Origin: Bacteroidota bacterium
GTDB lineage: Bacteria > Bacteroidota > Kryptoniia > Kryptoniales > JAKASW01
Direction: 5' to 3'
Length of the DNA stretch: 15,772 nucleotides
Assembly: GCA_021796055.1 (NCBI GenBank)
Contig: JAJYOS010000039.1
Location: forward strand, 1 to 15,772
Part shown: piece by piece, positions 1-7,908 of the stretch
Numbering within the stretch: position 1 is the first letter of the stretch
Layout: the number at the start of each line of letters is the position of its first letter
Position numbers and translations under genes: made by a program
Notes under the pieces: model-generated
The model's database searches: none
The model's input: only the letters and a program-made list of their open reading frames with translations
What the model was told of the DNA's origin: nothing

Positions 1-2568
1 GAAAAAAAGCCTTACACGGTGGTCATTCCTCCGCCCAATATTACAGGCATACTAACAATGGGTCACGTCCTCAACAATTCGATTCAGGATGTCTTCGTGA
101 GATGGAAGAGGATGAAGGGCTACGAAACGTGCTGGGTTCCCGGAACTGACCATGCCGGCATCGCGACTCAGAACGTCGTCGAGAGAAGCCTCGCCAAGGA
201 AGGAAAGGACAGGCATTCGCTCGGCCGCGAGAAATTTGTGGAGCGCGTTTGGAATTGGAGGGACGAATACGGCAGGACGATAATCAAACAACTCAAGAAA
301 CTCGGCGTCTCCTGCGACTGGCAGCGGGAGAGATTTACGATGGACGAGGGGCTCTCTCATGCCGTGCAGGAAGTGTTCGTCCGCCTTTACGAAAAAGGGT
401 TGATCTACCGGGGAAAGTACATCGTCAACTGGTGCCCGAAGGACCATACTGCGATCAGCGACGATGAAGTCGAGTACCAGGAGAAGAACGGAAAGCTTTA
501 CTACCTGCGTTATCCGCTTGAGGATGGAAGCGGACACATTGTCGTCGCCACGACTCGTCCGGAAACGATGCTCGGCGACGTCGCTGTCGCCGTCAATCCA
601 GCGGACGAAAGATACAAGCAGATGGTGGGCAAGAATCTGGTCCTCCCGCTTGTCGGCAGGAAAATGAAGATCATATCCGACGATTATGTGGACAAGGAAT
701 TCGGCACCGGCGCGGTGAAAATAACTCCGGCGCACGACCCCAACGATTTTCGAGTCGCCGAAAGGCACGACCTCGAGAAGATCATCGTGCTCGATATTTC
801 CGGGAAAGTAAATGAGAATGCGCCAGAGAAATACCGCGGCCTCGATCGCTTCAAGGCGAGGAAACAGATAATCGACGACCTCCAGGAGCTCGGCTACATC
901 GAGAAGATCGACGATTATAAACTGAGCGTGGGTGAATGCTACCGCTGCCACACTGTGATAGAGCCTTATCTCTCCGACCAATGGTTCGTTAAGATGAAGC
1001 CGCTTGCCGATCCCGCCTTGAAAGCGGTCCGCGACGGAAAGATCCGGTTCTATCCCGACCGCTGGGTAAAGACTTACGAACACTGGATGGAGAACATACG
1101 CGACTGGTGCATCAGCCGCCAGCTCTGGTGGGGACACAGGATTCCCGTGTGGTACTGCAAAGGCTGTAACGAGTATGTGGTAAGCAGCAAGGAGCCGCAA
1201 GGTCCATGCGCGAAATGCGGCGGCAAGTCATACCGGCAGGATGAGGACGTTCTCGATACCTGGTTCTCTTCGTGGCTCTGGCCGTTCTCGGTATTCGGCT
1301 GGCCAGAGAACACGCCGGATCTAAAATACTTCTACCCGACGGACGCGCTGGTGACCGGACCGGACATAATTTTCTTCTGGGTTGCAAGGATGGTGATGTC
1401 AGGACTGGAGTTCATGGGTGATGTGCCGTTCAAGGATGTCTACTTCACCAGCATCATCCGCGATATGCAGGGAAGGAAGATGTCGAAGTCGCTTGGCAAT
1501 TCTCCCGATCCGCTCGATGTCATCGCCGAGTACGGGGCCGACGCGCTGAGATTCACAATCCTTTATCTTGCCCCGCTCGGACAGGACGTCCTTTTCGAAA
1601 GCTCCAAGTGCGAGATGGGAAGAAACTTCGCAAACAAGATTTGGAACGCCGGCCGGTTTCTCCTGATGAATCGCGAGAAGCTTCAGATCAATGCCGCGCC
1701 GGATGATTCGGTCTTCGACTTCGCCGATAAGTGGATCGTCAGCAGGCTGCATCACACCATCCGCGATTTGAATTCTGCCCTGACCAATTTCAGAATTAAC
1801 GACGCCGCCAAAATCATATATGACTTCGTCTGGCACGACTACTGCGACTGGTACGTCGAGATGGTCAAGGAGCGCCTGACTTTCCCGGAGGCGGTTCCCG
1901 GCAAAAGCGTCGAGATGACGCGCGCCATCATAGTGTCGAACGCCATCTCCACATTCGAGACGGCGCTTGAGATGCTGCACCCCTTCATGCCGTTCATCAC
2001 GGAGGAGATGTACAGTCTCGTTGACACCATGCGGGCCGGCAGCATTATCAGCGCAGATTTTCCTGAATCGGAATCCCGCTTGATAAGTGAGGAGGCCGAG
2101 CGCCAGATGGAGCTCGTGCAGGAAGTGGTTACGTCGGTCAGGGCAATGCGCAAGGAAGCGAACGTCCCGCCAAGCGTCGCCGTGAATATCGTCATAAAGC
2201 CGAAGGATGAAGACACTCTCGAGGTCCTCTCCACCAATGAGGCGTACATAAGGAAGCTGGCCAAGGTGGATACTATGAGCATAGGCTTCGATCTTCACAA
2301 GCCGGAGATGTCCGCCAGTGCGGTTGTGCGTGGCACCGAGATATTCGTGTCGCTTGAAGGATTGATAAATGCCGACGCGGAGCGTACCAGGCTTGAAAAG
2401 GAGATTACCCGTGTGAAGGGAGTCATCGCCGGCATCGAATCGAAACTTGGAAACGAGCAGTTCATCCAGCGTGCCCCGGCCCAGGTCATAGAAAAGGAAA
2501 AATCTAAACTCGAGACGATGAAACTTAATCTGTCGAAGCTCGAGGAGAATTATCGATCTATAAAATGA
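1..2568 (+). CDS. valS: Valyl-tRNA synthetase, 5' end outside the window
   Basis: This class I aminoacyl-tRNA synthetase charges tRNA-Val with valine in the cytoplasm and edits misactivated threonine. The frame is open from base 1 (the first codons read EKKPYT before the PPPN motif), so the start lies upstream; 855 residues are visible and roughly 20-40 are probably missing. Signatures seen are PPPNITGILTMGH (the HIGH region, here TMGH, so the first His is Thr), PGTDHAGIATQ, the editing-domain TTRPETMLGD motif, WCISRQLWWGHRIP, two CxxC pairs (YCKGC and CAKCG) that suggest a zinc site, the KMSKS loop at codons 493-497 counted from base 1, an anticodon-binding domain, and the C-terminal coiled-coil arm. 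The TGA stop at 2566-2568 is directly followed by a palindromic spacer element. Family assignment is very secure. Confidence 0.98.
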   Translation, partial: EKKPYTVVIPPPNITGILTMGHVLNNSIQDVFVRWKRMKGYETCWVPGTDHAGIATQNVVERSLAKEGKDRHSLGREKFVERVWNWRDEYGRTIIKQLKKLGVSCDWQRERFTMDEGLSHAVQEVFVRLYEKGLIYRGKYIVNWCPKDHTAISDDEVEYQEKNGKLYYLRYPLEDGSGHIVVATTRPETMLGDVAVAVNPADERYKQMVGKNLVLPLVGRKMKIISDDYVDKEFGTGAVKITPAHDPNDFRVAERHDLEKIIVLDISGKVNENAPEKYRGLDRFKARKQIIDDLQELGYIEKIDDYKLSVGECYRCHTVIEPYLSDQWFVKMKPLADPALKAVRDGKIRFYPDRWVKTYEHWMENIRDWCISRQLWWGHRIPVWYCKGCNEYVVSSKEPQGPCAKCGGKSYRQDEDVLDTWFSSWLWPFSVFGWPENTPDLKYFYPTDALVTGPDIIFFWVARMVMSGLEFMGDVPFKDVYFTSIIRDMQGRKMSKSLGNSPDPLDVIAEYGADALRFTILYLAPLGQDVLFESSKCEMGRNFANKIWNAGRFLLMNREKLQINAAPDDSVFDFADKWIVSRLHHTIRDLNSALTNFRINDAAKIIYDFVWHDYCDWYVEMVKERLTFPEAVPGKSVEMTRAIIVSNAISTFETALEMLHPFMPFITEEMYSLVDTMRAGSIISADFPESESRLISEEAERQMELVQEVVTSVRAMRKEANVPPSVAVNIVIKPKDEDTLEVLSTNEAYIRKLAKVDTMSIGFDLHKPEMSASAVVRGTEIFVSLEGLINADAERTRLEKEITRVKGVIAGIESKLGNEQFIQRAPAQVIEKEKSKLETMKLNLSKLEENYRSIK

Positions 2569-2722
2569 AAAAGCTCAAAATACCAACTGCCAAGTTCCAA
2601 ACAAGAACTGACAAAATGAATTGATACAAATTGGACAGGTGTTTTTATTTATTCGTTGAAGCTTAAGCACTGTTTGGAGCTTGAGGATTGAAGTTTGGAA
2701 TTTCCGACTGAAAGGAGGATCT
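2569..2722. repeat. Palindromic spacer element I (CCAA/TTGG type)
   Basis: The whole valS-yajQ gap is an imperfect palindrome. The left arm (about 2578-2607) contains CAAGTTCCAAACAAGAA at 2591-2607. The right arm (about 2671-2700) contains TGTTTGGAGCTTG at 2671-2683 and then TTGAAGTTTGGAA. The central part is A/T rich with a CTTAAG at 2662-2667. The 17-base word at 2591-2607 recurs identically at 10218-10234, and a 14-base inverted copy lies at 11742-11755. The element begins at the valS stop codon and ends just before the yajQ ribosome-binding site. A transcript would fold into a long imperfect hairpin. Function is unknown. Confidence 0.7.
2711..2718 (+). promoter_or_regulatory. Ribosome-binding site of yajQ
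   Basis: AAAGGAGG stands 4 bases upstream of a GTG codon at 2723 and fixes that codon as the start. From there the protein reads VPSFDV, matching the usual MPSFD N-terminus of the family. The longer reading from 2681 would translate the right arm of the palindromic spacer. Confidence 0.85.
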
Positions 2723-3214
2723 GTGCCATCATTCGATGTAGTAAATCAAGTCGACTTGCAGGAAGTCGATAATGCAATCAACAATACCAAAAAAGAAATA
2801 GCCACACGATACGATTTCCGCGGCTCTCCGGCAGAGGTGACGCTCGACAAGAAGGAGAAGAAGATTCACGTAGTCGCGGAGCATGAGATGAGAATGGACG
2901 CGGTAATGGACATGCTCATGACTCACATGATCAAGCGCAAAGTCGATCCGAAGGTTCTGAAGGCTAAGGGCGTCGAGCCGACTTCGCAGGGACACGTCAA
3001 GCGCGAGATCGAGATAAAAGAAGGTATCGACACCGAGACCGCGAAGAAGATCGTTAAGCTTATAAAGGATCAGAAGCTGAAAGTTCAGGCTGCCATACAG
3101 GACGAGCAGGTTCGCGTTACCGGCAAGAAGATCGACGACCTGCAGGAAGTGATCAAGATGCTGCGGACGCAGAACGTCGGCATACCGCTGCAATTTGTAA
3201 ACATGAAAGACTAA
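2723..3214 (+). CDS. yajQ: YajQ-family (DUF520) nucleotide-binding protein
   Basis: A small cytosolic protein of 163 residues, the same length as E. coli YajQ. Some members of this family bind cyclic di-GMP and influence transcription or translation; whether this one does is not shown here. Visible family features are the N-terminal [18 protein letters not shown], the TRYDFRGS segment, a central stretch of [19 protein letters not shown], and the C-terminal half with [20 protein letters not shown] and a terminal PLQFVNMKD. Two ferredoxin-like halves are expected for the family. The start is GTG at 2723 behind a strong Shine-Dalgarno. It is flanked by valS and rfbC but separated from each by a palindromic spacer, so the genomic context says little about its role. 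Confidence 0.93.
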   Translation: MPSFDVVNQVDLQEVDNAINNTKKEIATRYDFRGSPAEVTLDKKEKKIHVVAEHEMRMDAVMDMLMTHMIKRKVDPKVLKAKGVEPTSQGHVKREIEIKEGIDTETAKKIVKLIKDQKLKVQAAIQDEQVRVTGKKIDDLQEVIKMLRTQNVGIPLQFVNMKD

Positions 3215-3330
3215 AGAGTATTGCTAATTGCGGGTTTCGGATTGCGAATTGATCTGTTCCAAGTGCGGTCTGAAATCGCCTTACTCTTTCTAATTATCCC
3301 AATCCGCAATTCGAAATCCAAAATTTTAGG
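3215..3330. repeat. Palindromic spacer element II (GGATTGCG type)
   Basis: The gap between yajQ and rfbC holds a left arm at 3221-3252 with the words ATTGCGGGTTTCGGATTGCG and a right arm at about 3291-3327 with CCCAATCCGCAATTCGAAAT. These are reverse complements with slips of a few bases. The word set differs from the other elements (its left arm is G/T rich), yet the layout is the same: it starts a few bases after the TAA stop of yajQ and runs into the TAGGAG Shine-Dalgarno of rfbC. Function is unknown. Confidence 0.6.
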
Positions 3331-3335
3331 AGATC

Positions 3336-3887
3336 ATGACCTTCACATTTACCAGGATCGAAAGCCCCGAAGGGCTGATAGTTGTGACGCCGTACGTTTT
3401 TACAGACGAGCGTGGCTTCTTCATGGAATCTTATCGCGGCGACGAGTTTGAGAAAGCCGGTATAAAGGAAGAGTTCGTTCAGGACAACCACTCGCGGTCG
3501 ACGAAGGGAGTCATCCGCGGCCTTCATTTTCAAAAGGACCCGCACGAGCAGTCGAAGCTCGTGAGGTGTATCCGCGGAGAGGTGTTCGATGTCGCGGTCG
3601 ACCTTAGGCCGAAGTCCGACACGTTCGGAAAGTGGTACGGCATTGTCCTTTCGGAGCAAAACAAGAAGATGCTTTATATACCGAAGGGTTTCGCGCACGG
3701 CTTCTCGACGCTGTCCGAGGAGGCCGAAGTGCTTTACAAAGTTGACGAGCTCTATTCGCGTGAGGACGAACGCGGAATCGTGTACAGCGATCCGAAGTTA
3801 GGCATCGACTGGAAGGTGTCTAATCCCATCCTCTCCAGCAAGGACAAAGCGCTTCCGAAATTCGATGAGGAAGAAGAATATTTCTGA
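3336..3887 (+). CDS. rfbC: dTDP-4-dehydrorhamnose 3,5-epimerase family protein
   Basis: A cupin-fold epimerase of 183 residues that, in the standard pathway, converts dTDP-4-keto-6-deoxy-glucose to dTDP-4-keto-rhamnose for surface polysaccharide synthesis. Seen are DERGFFMESYR near residues 24-34, the catalytic His64 in RGLHFQ, a YIPKGFAHGF loop at 114-123, Tyr134 and Tyr140 in the YKVDELY segment, and Asp170 in SSKD, which matches the His/Asp dyad known in RmlC. ATG 3336 follows TAGGAG at a good distance. The usual partners rfbA, rfbB and rfbD are not in the window, so the exact sugar substrate (rhamnose or another deoxy-hexose) remains open. Confidence 0.93.
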   Translation: MTFTFTRIESPEGLIVVTPYVFTDERGFFMESYRGDEFEKAGIKEEFVQDNHSRSTKGVIRGLHFQKDPHEQSKLVRCIRGEVFDVAVDLRPKSDTFGKWYGIVLSEQNKKMLYIPKGFAHGFSTLSEEAEVLYKVDELYSREDERGIVYSDPKLGIDWKVSNPILSSKDKALPKFDEEEEYF

Positions 3888-3941
3888 GGATTTTTCTCGT
3901 CAACGGACCCTGGAACTGGAATCTTAAGCCGGACATTGAGA

Positions 3942-4358
3942 ATGATATTCCAACACTCAATCAGGAACTCGACAAGCACTCACGGCGAGATGCACGATCT
4001 CACCGATAAAGTCCAGGCTGTCGTCAAAGAGTCCGGCGTCGCCGCCGGCATTGTCAACGTCTCGGTTGTCGGGAGCACGGCATCGATAAGCACGATTGAG
4101 TTCGAGCCGGGTCTCAAGCGCGACCTTCCTGAGTTACTGGACAGACTTATGCCTCCGAGCAGGGGGTATGGTCACGAGCAAACCTGGCACGACGGCAACG
4201 GGCACTCGCACCTTCAGGCGACGCTGATGGGACCTTCGATAACGCTGCCGGTAAGAGAAGGGAAGCTCGCGGTCGGTACCTGGCAGCAGATATTCCTGAT
4301 CGAGAACGACATCAAGCCGAGACAGAGAGAAGTGATAGTGACCGTGTGCGGGGAATGA
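3942..4358 (+). CDS. yjbQ: YjbQ / UPF0047 family protein
   Basis: A small cytosolic protein of 138 residues of the YjbQ family. E. coli YjbQ has weak thiamine-phosphate synthase activity, which gave the family the name 'secondary thiamine-phosphate synthase'; the real role is not settled. Seen are DLTDKVQAVVKESG, the STASISTIEFEPG segment in place of the common HTSAS form (a variant I associate with the archaeal-type subgroup), the conserved GHSHLQATLMGPSITLPVREGKLAVGTWQQIFLIEND block with its His residues and GTWQ, and the terminal GE. ATG 3942 is preferred; a TTG at 3936 would add only two residues. It follows rfbC by 54 bases in the same frame and may be co-transcribed with it. Confidence 0.88.
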   Translation: MIFQHSIRNSTSTHGEMHDLTDKVQAVVKESGVAAGIVNVSVVGSTASISTIEFEPGLKRDLPELLDRLMPPSRGYGHEQTWHDGNGHSHLQATLMGPSITLPVREGKLAVGTWQQIFLIENDIKPRQREVIVTVCGE

Positions 4359-4469
4359 GTAGAGGCATGGAGCGTAGCGTATGGTGAGGCACTGAGGGAT
4401 GAGTCGGAGGAGATCCATGTTGTAAAGCGCCCATCAGTTTGTTTGGTCTCAAGAAAAAGGCGAAATTAT

Positions 4470-4486
4470 GGCCGAAGGGCTCGGCC
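4470..4486 (+). other. Small hairpin upstream of the HEPN-like gene
   Basis: GGCCGA (4470-4475) and TCGGCC (4481-4486) form a perfect 6-base stem around a 5-base loop, in the 170-base gap between yjbQ and the next gene. It could be a weak terminator or a leader structure. It is followed by TTGT rather than a T run, so terminator function is uncertain. Confidence 0.3.
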
Positions 4487-4528
4487 TTGTCCGGGTTAGG
4501 ATTAACAGAAGTCAGTGAGGGAATGGGC

Positions 4529-5461
4529 ATGTCAAATCACAACGACGGTGGTCGCGTCTGTTCTCAGGAAAGAGGGAGGTCAAGTGTGTGCGATGCGGAT
4601 GCGACGGCCCGAATGCTTTTGCGGGAAGCATCCGAGAGTCTCCAGGTTTCGCGTCTTCTTTTGGGGGAGCGGTTCTACAAACAAGCGGTGTTTCACATGC
4701 GGGAGACGATAGACAGGGCAGCGGAAGGCTATGCGCTTCTATCTGGAGATTTCAAGTGCCATGCCTGCATGCGAAAGGGACGCGGGATCTTTCTTCAATT
4801 CCCTCAGCATTTCGGCACGCTTTCACCCGTCCTTGCGTCTCTTCCGGAGCTCGTTAAGCTGGACAGATCAGATACTGGCAACCTGGCCTACCAGCAATCG
4901 TCCCGGCCGCGATTCGATCCCGTCCTCAACAGGCTTAGTTTCAGGCATCCGCTGTTTCATAAGTACAGCATCCGGAAACTTGACCTCAAGACTCTTGATA
5001 CTCTCGTCAAGGACATCCGGAACTTCGTGCCGTCGAAGCTGAAGAACCCGGCTTTGAAGCAAAGAGTTTTCGCTGAAGGACTCCTGTGGTGTTTGCACGA
5101 TATGTTGGAAGGCTGCGGGAAATCGTCCAGGAAACCCATCGAGGAATTGACACGGACATTTGAAAAGCTCCTGGCCTCGGGGCCAGCTGCCGAAGCGATG
5201 TTGAGAGGATCTTCGTCCTTTCCATATCTATACTTTTCAGGTTACGCGCTTCTGAATCTCTCCATAGTATTGCACGGTGGACAGCAGGAGACGGATCCAG
5301 CAAATGCAGTAGGTTATCCCGGCCCTGATGTCCTATGGGAGAGCCGGAACCCCATGATCAAGCGAGGAAAGATGATTCTGAACATCGTGTCGGATTGCAT
5401 CTCTTCGTTGAGGAAGGTGCTGGAGACTTCCGCTCCCATCCTGCCAGAGACAGGGCAATGA
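4529..5461 (+). CDS. Hypothetical protein with N-terminal HEPN-like hairpin
   Basis: Not recognised as a named family. The chosen start, ATG 4529, has GAGGG at 4517-4521, seven bases upstream, and gives 310 residues; a TTG at 4439 would add 30 low-complexity residues. Residues about 24-75 (RMLLREASESLQVSRLLLG, then RFYKQAVFHMRETIDRAAEG) resemble the two-helix HEPN pattern in which a storage-like 'lla.g.y..Avf....A.E' repeat occurs. The catalytic Rx4-6H motif typical of HEPN ribonucleases is not visible, so an RNase role is not supported. The middle has KCHAC and the rest is mainly helical, with KLDLKTLDTLVKDIRNFVPSKLKNP and LPYLYFSGYALLNLSIVLHG-like stretches. No signal peptide or clear membrane span is seen. 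Neighbours do not indicate a function. Confidence 0.72.
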   Translation: MSNHNDGGRVCSQERGRSSVCDADATARMLLREASESLQVSRLLLGERFYKQAVFHMRETIDRAAEGYALLSGDFKCHACMRKGRGIFLQFPQHFGTLSPVLASLPELVKLDRSDTGNLAYQQSSRPRFDPVLNRLSFRHPLFHKYSIRKLDLKTLDTLVKDIRNFVPSKLKNPALKQRVFAEGLLWCLHDMLEGCGKSSRKPIEELTRTFEKLLASGPAAEAMLRGSSSFPYLYFSGYALLNLSIVLHGGQQETDPANAVGYPGPDVLWESRNPMIKRGKMILNIVSDCISSLRKVLETSAPILPETGQ

Positions 5462-5861
5462 GTTGCAGGCCAGGTGACAGACACGATCAAAGAATATGTT
5501 AAGCGTGACGTTTCCTGTCTACAACCTCAGCTTATCAGGTTACCCGGCTCCCGATCAGTGGCTCTGACCTCCCATATGCATACGTGTTTTCCGGAGGTAC
5601 GCCCTCCAAATGGCGAGTCTCGTTTGTCACGTCCCGTGTCACGCCGGGAGCGGCGAGGATACAAGGCAATTACCGTCCGGTAGGAATCCATTTCCTTAAG
5701 CGGAAGTTTCAGCGAAATGTAGAAGCGAGCTTGAAACGGGGAATTGTTTCTGATATTTTGATCCGGAAAGACCGATTCGGTGCGCCTCGAACGCGTACTA
5801 AGTTGCGGATGGATCCTGATTCCACTGCCCCGCAAAGACCTCGAAAGGTAAGATCTAGACG
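5462..5861. other. 400-base gap without a supported gene
   Basis: No member of the palindromic spacer family is apparent here, in contrast to most other gaps. Open frames exist on both strands (for example GTG 5474 to 5683 plus, and 5584 to 5865 plus) but none shows a recognisable motif, they overlap one another, and they are rich in Arg and Ser as expected for non-coding GC-rich DNA. The stretch could hold a decayed gene. The last 130 bases hold the best promoter candidate for the downstream lipoprotein gene. Confidence 0.5.
5731..5759 (+). promoter_or_regulatory. Candidate promoter for the DUF3857 lipoprotein gene
   Basis: TTGAAA at 5731-5736 and TATTTT at 5754-5759 are separated by 17 bases and lie about 100 bases before the ATG at 5862. 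The match to a generic sigma-70 pattern is fair. FCB-group housekeeping promoters can differ, so this is a weak call from sequence only. Confidence 0.3.
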
Positions 5862-7907
5862 ATGAAGACATTGGCGGTAATACTTGGCTTGATTCCCTCG
5901 CTTCTGCTCGGATCCTGCTCTTCCAGCTCCTTCGCAAGTCTCGACAACCTGAAGATCAATTCGGGGAACCGAAGCTTCCCTACTCAGAGAGCATATCCCC
6001 ATGACGATGCGGTTGTGCTGAAGGAAGTCCACGATGTGAAAGTCTTTGCCGACGATTTCGGTTACCTGGACACCGACTGGATGGACACAACGATCGTAAA
6101 GCTCTTCAAGAACGTAGCCGACTACTCTTCGGTTGAATTTACGATTCATCGCGGCGAGACACTCGAGTCGGTTTCGGCCTGGACTATCGAACCCAATGGA
6201 TCGGTTATAGCCCTGAAGTCCGATGACTTCAAAACTATCCCCAGTCATGACGAAGGCGACTGTTTCAGTTCCGATAAGGAAATAGTGAAGTTCACATTCA
6301 AAGGGGTCGAGAGGAATTGCATCGTCGGATACGATTACCGTATCCGTTCCATGTATGTCGTCACGCAGGGTTTATGGGCGATCCAAAGAGAGATCCCGAT
6401 TCTTGAAAACACATACAGACTTACAGCCCCGATTATGCTTGTTATTCCCGCCAGGAACGGTGGATACGGAATAAACTGGAAATATCAAGGCTTCAACTGC
6501 ACTCTCGGCGAACCGCAATTCGAATCCGAAGTCCGTGAGGATATGCTCGCAATCCACACAAAGGTAATACGAGGAACCGCAACGATGCAGTGGGAAAGGA
6601 AAAATATCCCTGCGTTCGGGGCCGAACCGATGATGCCGCCGCATAGCGATTACATCAAGTATGCCAGGTTCACTCTAAGAGATTGGACAACATGGGGCTC
6701 CATAGCCAGATGGTATTACGGGAACTATTTCAAACCACAGCGCGTCATCACCGTTGCTGTCCGCAGAAAGGCGCGGGCGATCACTAAAAGCTGCCGGACG
6801 GAGATCGACTCGTTGCAAGCGGTCTACTCATTCGTTCAATCGCTTCGTTATGTTGCGGCAGAACGGGGCCGGAGAGAGTTCAGGCCTGTTAAGCCGCAGA
6901 AGGTGCTTGAAAGGGGGTACGGAGATTGCAAGGACAAGGCCATGCTACTCGTGAGCATGCTGAAATGTCTGAAGATCGATGCAAAGCCGGCCCTGGTCCG
7001 TACCAGGGACAAGGGCGGACTGGCCCTCTTTTTCCCATGCTGGGAATTCAATCGCATGGTTGTTCGTGTGAAATGCCGCAATGGAAGCGACTACTGGCTG
7101 GATCCCACCGTAAAATATTGTCCGGTGGGCGAAGTGCCTTATGAAGATCAGGGCGCTTATGCGCTGGTGCTCAACGGCAAAGGTCCCTCGTTGCTCGAAC
7201 CGATTCGCAATGATGGGTATACGACAAACCTGGAAGAGCAGGATATAAGGGTCTCGATCGGTGGAGGAAACGCGGTCGATTACGATGTAACGTTGAGATT
7301 CATGGGCCAGCAGGCCTTAAGCCTGCGTCCCCGTCTAAGCGGTATGACCTATGACGATCAGGTTGCCTTCTGCAAATCGCTCCTCGCCCCCAATTATCGC
7401 AATGATGAAGTGACGTTCCTTTCGTCGAGCAATCTGGATTCCATTGCGGTTCCATTGGTTCTCAAATTTAAACTGAAAGTCCCTCATACCATTGAGACAA
7501 GCGGAGACTCGATCTCAATCGACCCCGACCCGATGAAGCCGGTTCTCGGATGGGGCTGGCTTTCCGCCAGCAAGCGCAGGTATCCCGTCGAGTTCAATTA
7601 CCATCTGGCCGTTCAGAAGACTATCGAGGTGGATTTCCCTTATCATGAATACTCGGTGGAGACCGCACCGGTCGATACGACGCTTCTTATGAACGGGCTT
7701 TACTATTCAGAGAGCTGCCTCGAAAACGGGAGCGGTCCTCTCACGTTGAGCAGGTCCTTCAGTATAGTGCACAAGGTTATTGCCGCTAAATATTTCGGCC
7801 AGATGAAAGGCTTCGTTAAGTCGATGCGGCGATTGTCTGCGGAAGGTATCTTTTTGACGAAGGAGCGAAGCATGCAGGTCCGGATAGTTCACCGTTCCGG
7901 CCCGTGA
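5862..7907 (+). CDS. DUF3857 / transglutaminase-like lipoprotein, His of triad replaced
   Basis: A predicted lipoprotein of 681 residues. The signal peptide MKTLAVILGLIPSLLLGSC ends in a lipobox (L16-G17-S18-C19), so it should be anchored in an envelope membrane. Residues about 45-300 match the DUF3857 beta-rich domain, and about 300-430 a transglutaminase-like core. In the core, YGDCKDKAMLLVSML supplies Cys356 and WLDPT supplies Asp414, but the position normally occupied by the catalytic His (FNH-type motif) is Arg398 (FNRMVV, codon CGC). The C-terminal third is beta-rich, as in the DUF3858 region of related proteins. Function of the family is not settled; a structural or peptide-binding role is plausible if the triad is inactive. 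AAGG lies 13 bases before the ATG, a longish spacing. The stop is one base from the stop of the convergent oxidoreductase gene. Confidence 0.88.
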   Translation: MKTLAVILGLIPSLLLGSCSSSSFASLDNLKINSGNRSFPTQRAYPHDDAVVLKEVHDVKVFADDFGYLDTDWMDTTIVKLFKNVADYSSVEFTIHRGETLESVSAWTIEPNGSVIALKSDDFKTIPSHDEGDCFSSDKEIVKFTFKGVERNCIVGYDYRIRSMYVVTQGLWAIQREIPILENTYRLTAPIMLVIPARNGGYGINWKYQGFNCTLGEPQFESEVREDMLAIHTKVIRGTATMQWERKNIPAFGAEPMMPPHSDYIKYARFTLRDWTTWGSIARWYYGNYFKPQRVITVAVRRKARAITKSCRTEIDSLQAVYSFVQSLRYVAAERGRREFRPVKPQKVLERGYGDCKDKAMLLVSMLKCLKIDAKPALVRTRDKGGLALFFPCWEFNRMVVRVKCRNGSDYWLDPTVKYCPVGEVPYEDQGAYALVLNGKGPSLLEPIRNDGYTTNLEEQDIRVSIGGGNAVDYDVTLRFMGQQALSLRPRLSGMTYDDQVAFCKSLLAPNYRNDEVTFLSSSNLDSIAVPLVLKFKLKVPHTIETSGDSISIDPDPMKPVLGWGWLSASKRRYPVEFNYHLAVQKTIEVDFPYHEYSVETAPVDTTLLMNGLYYSESCLENGSGPLTLSRSFSIVHKVIAAKYFGQMKGFVKSMRRLSAEGIFLTKERSMQVRIVHRSGP

Positions 7908-7908
7908 A

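Noticed and set aside
52..1200. A long antisense open frame of 382 codons on the minus strand of valS.
   Set aside because: It is a shadow of valS in a GC-rich gene with no family motif.
3881..3990. A short frame after rfbC reading LRIFLVNGPWNWNL, which recalls the N-terminus of type II 3-dehydroquinate dehydratase (AroQ).
   Set aside because: There is no start codon, the resemblance stops after about 12 residues, a stop follows soon, and the stretch overlaps the well-supported yjbQ gene.
4439..4528. Longer start (TTG 4439) for the HEPN-like gene.
   Set aside because: The 30 extra residues are low complexity, the hairpin at 4470-4486 lies in them, and a GAGGG Shine-Dalgarno points to ATG 4529.
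5474..5865. Overlapping small open frames (GTG 5474-5683 plus; 5584-5865 plus; 5527-5937 minus).
   Set aside because: No recognisable motif, weak or no ribosome-binding sites, Arg/Ser-rich composition, mutual overlap. A decayed gene cannot be excluded.
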